A stretch of 5,858 nucleotides of DNA from JBOFLG01 sp051657745 (lineage in GTDB: Bacteria > Actinomycetota > Actinomycetes > Actinomycetales > Dermatophilaceae), in the NCBI GenBank assembly GCA_051657745.1, contig JBOFLG010000083.1, positions 1-5,858 on the forward strand, in the 5' to 3' direction. Every line of letters begins with the position of its first letter. Position 1 is the stretch's first letter. Positions 1 to 5,183 of the stretch are shown here, piece after piece. The notes under the pieces were generated by a model, which worked only from the letters and a program-made list of their open reading frames with translations, was not told the DNA's origin and searched no databases. The position numbers were made by a program, and so were the translations under genes.

Positions 1-396
1 GGCGGGCCGGAGGGGCAGGGGCAGGTCTTCGAGTACGACCCCGCGGCCGAGACGATGCGCGTCCTCTTTGCCTCACCGGACGCGGCGGTGCTGAACAACC
101 CCGACAACATCTGCGTCAGTCCGCGCGGCGGCATCGTGCTCTGCGAGGACGGCGACCGCGGCGAGTATCTTCACGGGCTCACCCGGACCGGTGAGATCTT
201 CCCGTTCGCGCTGAACCAGGCGGTGGTCCCAGCGGGTGGGGTGGCGGGCAAGAGCGTCGCGGCCGGCGACTACTCCGGCTCGGAGTGGTGTGGCTCGGTG
301 TTCGAGCCGAACCGGGGCCGGTGGCTGTTCGCGAACCTGCAGCAGCCGGGTATCACGGTGGCCATCACCGGCCCGTGGCGCCGCGGTTCTCTCTGA
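1..396 (+). CDS. PhoX-family (DUF839) phosphatase, C-terminal part
   Basis: The gene enters from the left edge in frame 1 and ends at TGA 394-396; 131 codons are visible. PhoX enzymes are exported phosphomonoesterases that release phosphate from organic phosphates using Ca/Fe cofactors. What is seen is the usual PhoX tail: the metal-site-like stretches PDNICVSPRGG and LCEDGDRGEYLHGL, then TGEIFPFALN, then GDYSGSEWCGSVFEPN, and finally LFANLQQPGITVAITGPW, which closes many PhoX proteins. The N terminus, with the expected Tat signal, lies outside the window. Codon use is strongly GC-ending, like the next gene. The 114-base gap to the downstream oxidoreductase has no clear promoter or terminator, so cotranscription is possible but unproven. 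The family call rests on remembered motifs. Substrate is unknown, and a DUF839 protein without phosphatase activity cannot be excluded. Confidence 0.85.
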   Translation, partial: GGPEGQGQVFEYDPAAETMRVLFASPDAAVLNNPDNICVSPRGGIVLCEDGDRGEYLHGLTRTGEIFPFALNQAVVPAGGVAGKSVAAGDYSGSEWCGSVFEPNRGRWLFANLQQPGITVAITGPWRRGSL

Positions 397-510
397 CCGC
401 GACCCATCTGACACCATCGAGGAGCACCCGGCGTCACCTGGCACGGCCGGCGTCCTCGTCGGCGTCCGGTCCTGCTTGCTTTCGCGCCTCGGATCTCGGA
501 CAGGACCGTC

Positions 511-2937
511 ATGAACCCCAGCGCCACGTCGCCGCTGCGCCCTCGGATGGCGGATGGCGCGTCGTCGGCCCCCGCCGGTGGTGCGGCATCCGCCGGTGGT
601 GCGGCATCCGCCGGCGGCGCGGCATCCGCCGAACCTGGCCGGGTGCGGCGCCTGACCTGCACGCTGTGCGAGGCGATGTGTGGGCTGCAGGTCCGGGTGG
701 GGGATGACGGTGCCGTCGCCTCCATCCGCGGTGACGACGCCGACCCGCTCTCCCGCGGCCATCTCTGCCCGAAGGCGCTGGCCCTGCCCGACCTGCAGGC
801 CGACCCGGACCGGCTGCGGCGGCCGGTGGTTCGGGATGGCGACGGCTGGCGCGAGGTGACCTGGGCGGAGGGAATCGCCACTGCCGCAGGGCTGCTCGTC
901 GACGTGCAGCGGGCCCATGGTGACGACACCCTCGCGGTCTACCTCGGTAACCCCACTGTGCACAGCCTCGGTGCGCTGACCCATCATCCGGCGCTGCTGC
1001 GCCTGCTGCGCACCCGCAGCCGGTACTCGGCGACGTCGGTCGACCAGCTCCCGCATCACGTCGTGGCGCATGCCCTGTACGGCCACCAGTTGCTCCTGCC
1101 GGTGCCCGACATCGACCGTACCGACCTGCTGGTGCTGGTCGGCCACAACCCGATGGCGTCGAACGGGTCGGTGTGGACGGTCCCCGACTTCCCGCAGCGT
1201 CGGCACGAGCTCCGTTCTCGGGGAGGCCGATTGGTCGTGATCGACCCGCGGCGTACCGAGACGGCGAAGGTCGCCGACACGCACCACTTCATCCGGCCCG
1301 GGAGTGACGCCTACCTGCTCCTCGCGCTGGTGCGCGAGCTGCTCGACACGGGCCCGGCGCGGCCCGCGGGGTGGGTCGACGGCCTGGCGCAGGTGGCGGA
1401 CGCAGTGTCGGAGTTCACCCCCGAACTGGCCGAGCGCCGCACCGGGATCGCCGCGGATGACGTGCGCCGGCTCGCGCGGGATCTCGCCGCCGCGCCGGCG
1501 GCGGTGGTGCACGGCCGGATGGGTGTCTCGACGCAGGCGCACGGTGTGGTGTGCCAGTGGGCGATTCACCTGCTGAACATCGCCACCGGCAACCTGGACC
1601 GGCCTGGCGGTGCGATGTTCACCACCCCGGCGGTCGATGTGGTGGGGCGTGGCCTGGTCGGCCCGGGTGGCCCCGGGCGGCGACGCACCCGGGTGCGTGG
1701 TCTGCCGAGTTTTGGCGGCGAGTTCCCGGTGGCAACGCTGGCCGAGGAGATCAGCACGCCGGGGGAGGGGCAGGTGCGTGGGCTGCTGACCATCGCGGGC
1801 AACCCGGTGTCGTCCACGCCCGGTGGGCATCTGCTTGACCGCGCGGTTGCCTCGCTGGAGGCGTATGTCGCGGTCGACTTCTTCGTCAACGAGACGACCC
1901 GGCACGCGCACGTCATCCTGCCGCCGACTGGGCCGCTGGAGCGGGACCACTACGATCTGGTGTTCCATCTGCTGGCGGTGCGTGACACGGCGCGCTGGTC
2001 GCCGGCGCTGTTCCCGAAGGACCCCGGGGCGCGGCACGACTGGGAGATCGCGCGGGACCTCGGGCTGGCCGTGCTGGCCGAGCGGCGTCGCGCTGCGGGG
2101 TCGGGTGGACAGCGGATGTCGTTGCGCGGCATCCGTTCTCGTCTGGGTCGGTCGGCGCTCACCGCGGCGGCGCGGCTGCGGGTGCCGCCGGCCCGCCAGC
2201 TCGATCTGCTGTTGCGCACCGGTGGTGCCGGCCTGTCGCTGCGCAAGGTCGCAGCGGCTCCGGGTGGGTTGGACCTCGGGCCGTTACGGTCGCGGCTGCC
2301 GGGGCGGTTGCGTACCCCGGGCCAGCGGGTCGACGTGGCTGTGGCGCCGGTGCTCGACGCGCTCCCCGCCCTCCTCACCGCAGTCGACCGGATCGCCGCA
2401 ACCGCCGCAGCCGTAGCCGACGCAACCGCCGCCGACGCAACCGCCGCAGCCGACACCACCGACGCGACCGACACCACTGCGGCGCCTGACGCGACCGCCG
2501 CCGACGCGACTGTGCCGGCGGGCGGTGACCTGCTCCTCATCGGGCGCCGGCACCAGCGCGACAACAACTCGTGGCTGCACAACACCTCCCGGCTCACTCG
2601 CGGCCAGCCGCGGCATCTGCTGTTGGCTCACCCCGATGACCTGGCGGTGCGCGGCATCCGGGACGGTGAGGTGGTGCGGGTGCGGTCGGCGTCCGGGCAG
2701 GTCGAGGTCGAGGTGACCAGCACTGAGGACGTGATGCGCGGCGTGGTCTCGTTGCCGCACGGCTACGGACAGGCCCGGCCTGGGGTGCGGATGACGCACG
2801 CCGGCACGGTGCCTGGGGTGTCGGTCAATGACCTCACTGACCCGGCCGTGGTTGACCCGTTGAGCGGCAATGCCGTGCTGAACGGGGTCCCGGTCACCGT
2901 CGAGCCAGCATTGGCGCACCTACCCACCACGACCTGA
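511..2937 (+). CDS. Molybdopterin-dependent [4Fe-4S] oxidoreductase (DMSO-reductase superfamily)
   Basis: This 808-residue protein is a cytoplasmic-type Mo/W-bis-MGD enzyme related to formate dehydrogenase and assimilatory nitrate reductase catalytic subunits; the substrate cannot be read from sequence. An N-terminal Fe-S site is visible as Cys50-x2-Cys53-x3-Cys57-x28-Cys86, followed by cofactor-binding signatures: VLVGHNPMASNGS (208-220), VVIDPRRTETAK (242-253), IRPGSDAYLLLALV (261-274), NIATGNLDRPGGAMF (356-370), and a MopB C-terminal domain from about 671 with IGRRHQRDNNSWLHN, LPHGYGQ and NDLTDP. No twin-arginine signal is seen. The chosen ATG follows GGACAGGA (498-505) by 5 bases; Met13 is an alternative. 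Residues 21-40 are a GGAASA repeat and 631-670 an Ala/Thr/Asp-rich linker. At the position that carries the Mo-ligating Cys/Sec in relatives I see SVDQLPHHVVAH (176-187), with no Cys, Sec or Ser. No electron-transfer partner subunit is next to it. It resembles, from memory, the mycobacterial Rv0197-type 'possible oxidoreductase'. Confidence 0.93.
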   Translation: MNPSATSPLRPRMADGASSAPAGGAASAGGAASAGGAASAEPGRVRRLTCTLCEAMCGLQVRVGDDGAVASIRGDDADPLSRGHLCPKALALPDLQADPDRLRRPVVRDGDGWREVTWAEGIATAAGLLVDVQRAHGDDTLAVYLGNPTVHSLGALTHHPALLRLLRTRSRYSATSVDQLPHHVVAHALYGHQLLLPVPDIDRTDLLVLVGHNPMASNGSVWTVPDFPQRRHELRSRGGRLVVIDPRRTETAKVADTHHFIRPGSDAYLLLALVRELLDTGPARPAGWVDGLAQVADAVSEFTPELAERRTGIAADDVRRLARDLAAAPAAVVHGRMGVSTQAHGVVCQWAIHLLNIATGNLDRPGGAMFTTPAVDVVGRGLVGPGGPGRRRTRVRGLPSFGGEFPVATLAEEISTPGEGQVRGLLTIAGNPVSSTPGGHLLDRAVASLEAYVAVDFFVNETTRHAHVILPPTGPLERDHYDLVFHLLAVRDTARWSPALFPKDPGARHDWEIARDLGLAVLAERRRAAGSGGQRMSLRGIRSRLGRSALTAAARLRVPPARQLDLLLRTGGAGLSLRKVAAAPGGLDLGPLRSRLPGRLRTPGQRVDVAVAPVLDALPALLTAVDRIAATAAAVADATAADATAAADTTDATDTTAAPDATAADATVPAGGDLLLIGRRHQRDNNSWLHNTSRLTRGQPRHLLLAHPDDLAVRGIRDGEVVRVRSASGQVEVEVTSTEDVMRGVVSLPHGYGQARPGVRMTHAGTVPGVSVNDLTDPAVVDPLSGNAVLNGVPVTVEPALAHLPTTT
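573..626 (+). repeat. 18-bp tandem repeat, 3 units, inside oxidoreductase N terminus
   Basis: Three head-to-tail 18-bp units (573-590, 591-608, 609-626). Units 1 and 2 are identical; unit 3 differs by two T-to-C changes that are silent. Each unit encodes six residues of the Ala/Gly/Ser pattern GGAASA, giving a flexible tail of about 20 residues ahead of the Fe-S cluster cysteines. The length is a multiple of 3, so unit gain or loss keeps the frame. A fourth unit is begun by CGCC at 627-630. Confidence 0.95.
2401..2520 (+). repeat. Low-complexity Ala/Thr/Asp-coding repeat (interdomain linker)
   Basis: Imperfect repeats of a GACGCAACCGCCGC-like unit encode residues 631-670, built from ADATA, AADTT and DATDTT words. 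The tract sits exactly between the central molybdopterin domains and the C-terminal MopB domain, which begins at GGDLLLIGRR (671). It is acidic, free of aromatic residues and probably disordered. I infer an expanded interdomain linker rather than a functional domain. All visible changes keep the reading frame. Confidence 0.85.
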
Positions 2938-3305
2938 CCCGGCTGTCAAGCCCGTTGGGCTGCGCGGCTAACGTCCCATCCAGCCGACGTGCCGACACCC
3001 TGCATCCGCTACTGAGGATCTCTCTAGTTGGCGACCGCCGGCGACACTCGCAGGCGTATCTTTCGTGGCACCGGCAGCCGCATTTGGCCGGCCGCGTGAA
3101 CTGAGGCCCATTCAACTGGGTGCCGCCCACAGGTTCGCTAGTGCAGTCAGAAACTGTGATGTCTTTTGCGGCAACCCGGCGAGAATCGAGCCCCCATATG
3201 AATGGCTCGAATTTCACTATATTGTCGCTCGCATAATTCTCAACCACTGTCGTTGAAACCGACTCCGTCGTTCATTCGCTGATAAGCTGGTCCAGGAGAA
3301 AAAGC
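2938..3305. other. Intergenic stretch with composition change, no supported gene
   Basis: The 368 bases between the oxidoreductase stop and the small secreted gene hold no convincing coding region. Base composition changes along it: the first 250 bases are GC-rich, while about 3195-3260 is clearly richer in A/T. That AT-rich part contains CATAAT (3232-3237) and TATATT (3218-3223), either of which could be a -10 element for the gene at 3306. Neither has a good TTGAC-type -35 at the right distance, so the promoter is only a guess. A minus-strand open frame across 2894-3247 encodes a Cys-rich stretch but lacks a ribosome binding site and overlaps the oxidoreductase; I do not support it. Confidence 0.5.
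2949..2961 (+). terminator. Small hairpin after the oxidoreductase gene
   Basis: AGCCC-GTT-GGGCT forms a perfect 5-bp stem with a 3-base loop, 11 bases after the oxidoreductase stop codon. There is no following T-run, and a stem this short arises often by chance in GC-rich DNA, so its role as a terminator is weakly supported. Confidence 0.25.
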
Positions 3306-3620
3306 GTGAAAAGCAGGATGCCGAACACTGGAGAATTCATCCGTCGGGGCCGTGTGGCCGCGATTGTTGTGGGGTGCGTCGCGGTCGCAGCCTCTGCCGT
3401 CGCAGTGATGCCGAATGCCGCCGCCGGCAATAGCGGACCCGTTCCCGGCTATCTTGGCGTCACTGACCGAAGTTACCCCCTACTAATTGCTTGCCCAACT
3501 ACTGATCATAGAAGGGGAGCCTACGAGGCGTGGATAGCCAATAGGCTTTACAAAGATCCGCGAACGCTTTCCGAGGCTCGCGAAATTGCCAAGGAACGGG
3601 GTTGTTGGGGCGTTAATTGA
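3306..3620 (+). CDS. Small secreted two-cysteine protein (unnamed family, member A)
   Basis: A 104-residue protein of unknown function. The GTG start follows AGGAG (3294-3298) by 7 bases. The N terminus looks like a Sec signal peptide: basic residues 2-16 (KSR...RRGR), a hydrophobic core at 17-35, and a likely cleavage after Ala40 (PNAAA|GNSG), leaving about 64 residues outside the cell. The mature part has two cysteines, Cys63 and Cys100, which could form a disulfide, plus Tyr73, Trp76, Pro85 and Thr87 between them. The same residues at nearly the same spacing occur in the convergent gene at 4593-4865, so I infer they are homologous. Codons CTA, ATA, AGA and AGG are common here, unlike the GC-ending usage upstream, which suggests transfer. 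A hairpin begins 6 bases after the stop. I recognise no characterised family; a secreted peptide, inhibitor or effector is possible but not shown. Confidence 0.75.
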   Translation: MKSRMPNTGEFIRRGRVAAIVVGCVAVAASAVAVMPNAAAGNSGPVPGYLGVTDRSYPLLIACPTTDHRRGAYEAWIANRLYKDPRTLSEAREIAKERGCWGVN

Positions 3621-3626
3621 TCGTTG

Positions 3627-3662
3627 CTGGCCAGGCCCCCACGACGTGGTGGTCCTGACCAG
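3627..3662 (+). terminator. Hairpin downstream of small secreted gene A
   Basis: Arms 3627-3642 and 3646-3662 pair with a GAC loop: 14 Watson-Crick pairs, two mismatches and one bulged T (3650). It starts 6 bases after the stop codon at 3618-3620. No T-run follows, but many actinobacterial terminators lack one. It is likely a transcription end for gene A. Confidence 0.5.
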
Positions 3663-3687
3663 TTGCGCAACCGATAGGTACTCGACG

Positions 3688-3818
3688 GGGAGGCGTGACA
3701 ATTCAGCCCTGCCCATAACCACCCGGCCCACCGGTGACCGGCCGCTCGGTCGCCCGACGACCTGGCCCGGTGCGGCATCCGCGTCGGAGAGGTGGCGCGG
3801 GTGCGCTCGGCGTCCGGG
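3688..3818 (+). pseudogene. Relic of a molybdopterin oxidoreductase C-terminal domain
   Basis: This stretch repeats codons 678-729 of the oxidoreductase encoded upstream. Bases 3753-3818 match 2632-2697 at 56 of 66 positions without a gap (by-eye count), and translate as PDDLARCGIRVGEVARVRSA beside PDDLAVRGIRDGEVVRVRSA. Upstream of it, in a different frame, GRRDNSALPITTRPTG (3688-3735) follows the gene's GRRHQRDNNSWLHNTSRLTRG with short deletions. The two parts are joined by a frameshift near 3745-3752, and the second part runs into TGA soon after 3826. Weaker resemblance may continue to about 3920, for example EDDV near 3826 and AGPAPVRR near 3860. It cannot make a working protein. It is either debris of a local duplication or the remains of a second homologous gene. 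The open frame running through 3586-3960 is an artefact of this relic. Confidence 0.75.
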
Positions 3819-3971
3819 GCGTCTCGAGGATGACGTCGCTTGGCACTGCGCGGTAGCCCTGAGGCCGGCCCTGCGCCGGTGCGGCGCGTCGGCCCTGACC
3901 CGTGTCTCTCCTCTAGCGTGGCGCCGGCCAGGAGCAGCGGCTTCCGCGACCTGCCGGTGACGATCAGTTGC

Positions 3972-4093
3972 CTCGTCGAGGATGTCGTGGGTCCACGTGG
4001 CTTGGACCGGGCGCGACTGGGCGATCCGGATCAGGAGGTCCCGGGTCGTGCTGGGTAGAGCACGCAGGTGTCGTAGACGGCGACGAAAGCCAC
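3972..4093 (-). pseudogene. PIN-domain toxin (ribonuclease), frameshifted and truncated
   Basis: Reading leftward, a GTG at 4093-4091 lies one base beyond the stop of the HTH antitoxin and starts AFVAVYDTCVLYP, the first beta strand of a PIN nuclease with its first acidic residue (Asp8). The frame then stops at 4033-4031. Shifting by one base at the CCCAG near 4055-4052 restores STTRDLLIRIAQSRPVQ followed by ATWTHDILDE, which is the expected continuation of this family with the second acidic residue in LDE (ending 3972). A one-base loss is the simplest reading. Intact members are, from memory, around 150-200 residues, but here PIN-like sequence ends after about 41 codons. A following DRHRQVAEAA (about 3933-3965) might be a remnant of the family's later DRHV.AAA segment joined by internal deletion; this is uncertain. 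PIN toxins cleave RNA; this copy should be dead. Confidence 0.72.
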
Positions 4094-4094
4094 G

Positions 4095-4352
4095 TCACCG
4101 CAGGCCCATCTCACTACTGAGGGCGGCCGACTCGTCCGCGGCGTCGCGGCGGCGCCGATCTGCGGAGCGCAGATAGGGATGCAGTGACTCGGCACGGATC
4201 CGTCGATGTGTGCCGACACGCCGGTACTCGATCTCGCCGGAGTTCAGCAACCCGATGAAGAACGGTCGTGAGACGTTCATCAGGTCGGCGGCCTGCTGAG
4301 TGGTGAGTTCAGTGTTCGCCGGGACGACGGACACGCCTTGGCCGTTGGCCAT
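4095..4352 (-). CDS. Excisionase/MerR-like HTH antitoxin of a PIN toxin pair
   Basis: An 85-residue DNA-binding protein from the ATG at 4352. Residues 14-35 (about ELTTQQAADLMNVSRPFFIGLL) form the helix-turn-helix, followed by the wing-like GEIEYRRVGTHRRIRAESL (39-57) and a charged Arg-rich helix, and the end LSSEMGLR. This is the arrangement of excisionase-type antitoxins that pair with PIN toxins in actinobacteria, where the antitoxin binds the operon promoter and neutralises the ribonuclease. The toxin relic starts one base after its stop, as in such operons. The reading frame stays open for a further 55 codons upstream without a usable start codon, and that extension looks like genuine protein, so the annotated ATG may be a secondary start. 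With the toxin broken, the protein may now be only a regulator or a relic on its way out. Confidence 0.72.
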   Translation of the reverse strand: MANGQGVSVVPANTELTTQQAADLMNVSRPFFIGLLNSGEIEYRRVGTHRRIRAESLHPYLRSADRRRRDAADESAALSSEMGLR

Positions 4353-4517
4353 GTGCGCGAGGATTCGGGCGAGCAGTTCGATCGCGCCTCGAGGGACTCG
4401 AAGTGGCGTCGATTCCGGGTCGTCGTCAACGTTTAACTGGATGGTCCGCTGGTCGGGGTTCCGGTCCAGGTGGGTACGGATGGTCGGAACTGGTGCGTCT
4501 GCAACGGGGATGTCACA
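4353..4517 (-). pseudogene. In-frame N-terminal extension of the HTH antitoxin, start lost
   Basis: Upstream of the ATG at 4352 the same frame is open back to a TGA at 4520-4518. It encodes VADAPVPTIRTHLDRNPDQ followed by a region ending GAIELLARILAH, which reads naturally into the antitoxin (a helix preceding MANGQG). Codons are GC-ending and the segment resembles, from memory, the N-terminal part of full-length actinobacterial relatives of about 130-140 residues. There is no ATG, GTG or TTG in frame in this extension. A GTG at 4516-4514 lies in the neighbouring frame and would enter this one if a single base were restored in the CCCC at about 4509-4506. I infer a start lost by a one-base deletion. 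Confidence 0.5.
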
Positions 4518-4573
4518 TCACCAAGGCCCGGGCGTCGGCGCTGGCCGCAGCCTACGCCCGGGCTTGATGGTGA

Positions 4574-4588
4574 GGCCAACCGTTGGCC
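4574..4588 (-). terminator. Perfect 7-bp hairpin after small secreted gene B
   Basis: GGCCAAC-C-GTTGGCC is a perfect inverted repeat (6 pairs with a 3-base loop in practice) lying 4 bases beyond the minus-strand stop codon at 4595-4593. No T-run follows on the minus strand. Its placement mirrors the hairpin behind gene A, supporting a terminator role for gene B. Confidence 0.45.
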
Positions 4589-4592
4589 GCAA

Positions 4593-4865
4593 TTACCGGA
4601 TACCACAGCCTTGTGAGCCGACGATGGCGTCGAACGCCGCATCGGTTTTTGGCCCGATCACGCCATTCCATTCGATATAGACCCGTCTCACCTGAGTGGA
4701 CGTAGCGCAGTTGAAACCCCGGAGACCACTCACCGTCCACATGTGTCCGCGAGGAGTTTCCGCATTTGCAGTTGGCACTAGAATTGCCGCAGGAGCCATC
4801 ACCGCGATCAGTGCAGCAAGGGCAAGGCCTGGTCGTTTCAGGTTGGTGTGTTTTCGGATTCTCAT
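4593..4865 (-). CDS. Small secreted two-cysteine protein (unnamed family, member B)
   Basis: A 90-residue protein of unknown function. From Met1 the N terminus is a textbook Sec signal: basic MRIRKHTNLKR, hydrophobic core about 13-30, and an A-x-A site (Ala33-Asn34-Ala35) giving a mature chain of 55 residues starting ETPRG. The mature part holds Cys53, Tyr63, Trp66, Pro72, Thr74 and Cys87, matching gene A at 3306-3620 in order and spacing except for a 3-residue gap. The ATG at 4865 was chosen because it puts a basic n-region before the core; the only Shine-Dalgarno-like run, GGGAG (4882-4878), is 12 bases away, which is long. A frame extension up to 4943 adds nothing signal-like. WNGVIGPKTDAAFDAI recalls a peptidoglycan-binding repeat (DGxxGxxTxxA), a weak resemblance. 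A consensus-like promoter lies at 5032-5068. Lower GC than flanking genes suggests transfer. Confidence 0.75.
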   Translation of the reverse strand: MRIRKHTNLKRPGLALAALIAVMAPAAILVPTANAETPRGHMWTVSGLRGFNCATSTQVRRVYIEWNGVIGPKTDAAFDAIVGSQGCGIR

Positions 4866-4947
4866 TGAGGAACGCAACTCCCATGAAATAGATGAAGGAA
4901 TCAAATAGTTGGAAACTTCCCCACTCACAGCGACGATCCACAAGGGG

Positions 4948-4959
4948 GTGAGGCCTCAC
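4948..4959. promoter_or_regulatory. 12-bp perfect palindrome upstream of secreted gene B
   Basis: GTGAGGCCTCAC is its own reverse complement. It sits about 85 bases before the ATG of gene B, inside the predicted 5' leader, so it could be an operator or a leader hairpin. A single 12-bp palindrome can occur by chance, and no second copy is seen in the window. Confidence 0.3.
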
Positions 4960-5031
4960 TGAATTCCGAACTACCTTCATTGGAAGGTGATCAGATGCGT
5001 GAATACTGATACGGCGAACTGCGCCGTCCGC

Positions 5032-5068
5032 ACACTACGAACGTAGCTTCGGGCGTCAAGCACGTCAA
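5032..5068 (-). promoter_or_regulatory. Promoter of secreted gene B, with overlapping -35 boxes
   Basis: On the minus strand two TTGACG hexamers lie 9 bases apart. TTGACG (5059-5054) is followed after 16 bases by TAGTGT (5037-5032), and TTGACG (5068-5063) after 17 bases by TACGTT (5045-5040). Both fit the actinobacterial housekeeping pattern TTGAC-N16-18-TANNNT. Transcription would start near 5025 and leave a leader of roughly 160 bases before gene B. The -10 region overlaps CTACG-TT-CGTAG (5035-5046), an operator-like inverted repeat. Confidence 0.55.
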
Positions 5069-5111
5069 CCAAGGAGACGCCTATTACTCCAGTCCGACTT
5101 CGTGACGTGCT
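5059..5111. repeat. 9-bp perfect inverted repeat, 35-base spacer
   Basis: AGCACGTCA (5059-5067) and TGACGTGCT (5103-5111) are exact reverse complements. The left arm covers part of both -35 boxes of the gene B promoter; the right arm lies 73 bases before the transposase start. It could be an operator, an RNA stem, or mark the border region of the insertion sequence. I cannot decide between these. The 4866-5183 stretch otherwise holds no gene. Confidence 0.4.
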
Positions 5112-5183
5112 GGTCGTGATGGCCTGAGCTGGGTGGTGTGTCAGTCTTGGGTGTGGGGCAGCCACCGCCGAGGATCGTGGTTT

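Noticed and set aside
73..2037. Long minus-strand open frame (654 codons) opposite the PhoX and oxidoreductase genes
   Set aside because: It lies antisense to two genes with clear domain motifs, its product is Arg/Pro/His-rich without recognisable motifs, and long antisense frames are usual in GC-rich DNA.
2894..3247. Minus-strand frame encoding a Cys-rich segment (CGCRCHERYACEC)
   Set aside because: No ribosome binding site before its GTG, it overlaps the oxidoreductase end, and there is no signal or family likeness; the cysteines fall in one short run expected from GC-rich repeats.
582..3781. Word GCGGCATCCG recurring at about 583, 601, 619, 2126, 2651 and 3772, considered as a dispersed repeat or uptake-type signal
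   Set aside because: Three copies belong to the 18-bp tandem repeat, and the copies at 2651 and 3772 are the duplicated domain; the rest is explained by codon choice for Gly-Ile-Arg or Ala-Ala-Ser-Ala.
3586..3960. Plus-strand 124-codon frame overlapping the end of gene A
   Set aside because: It starts inside gene A, runs through the gene A hairpin and across the oxidoreductase relic, and matches that family only in part, so it is not an independent gene.
4300..4680. Plus-strand 126-codon frame across the antitoxin and gene B ends
   Set aside because: It is antisense to the HTH antitoxin and the last part of gene B, with no ribosome binding site or motif.
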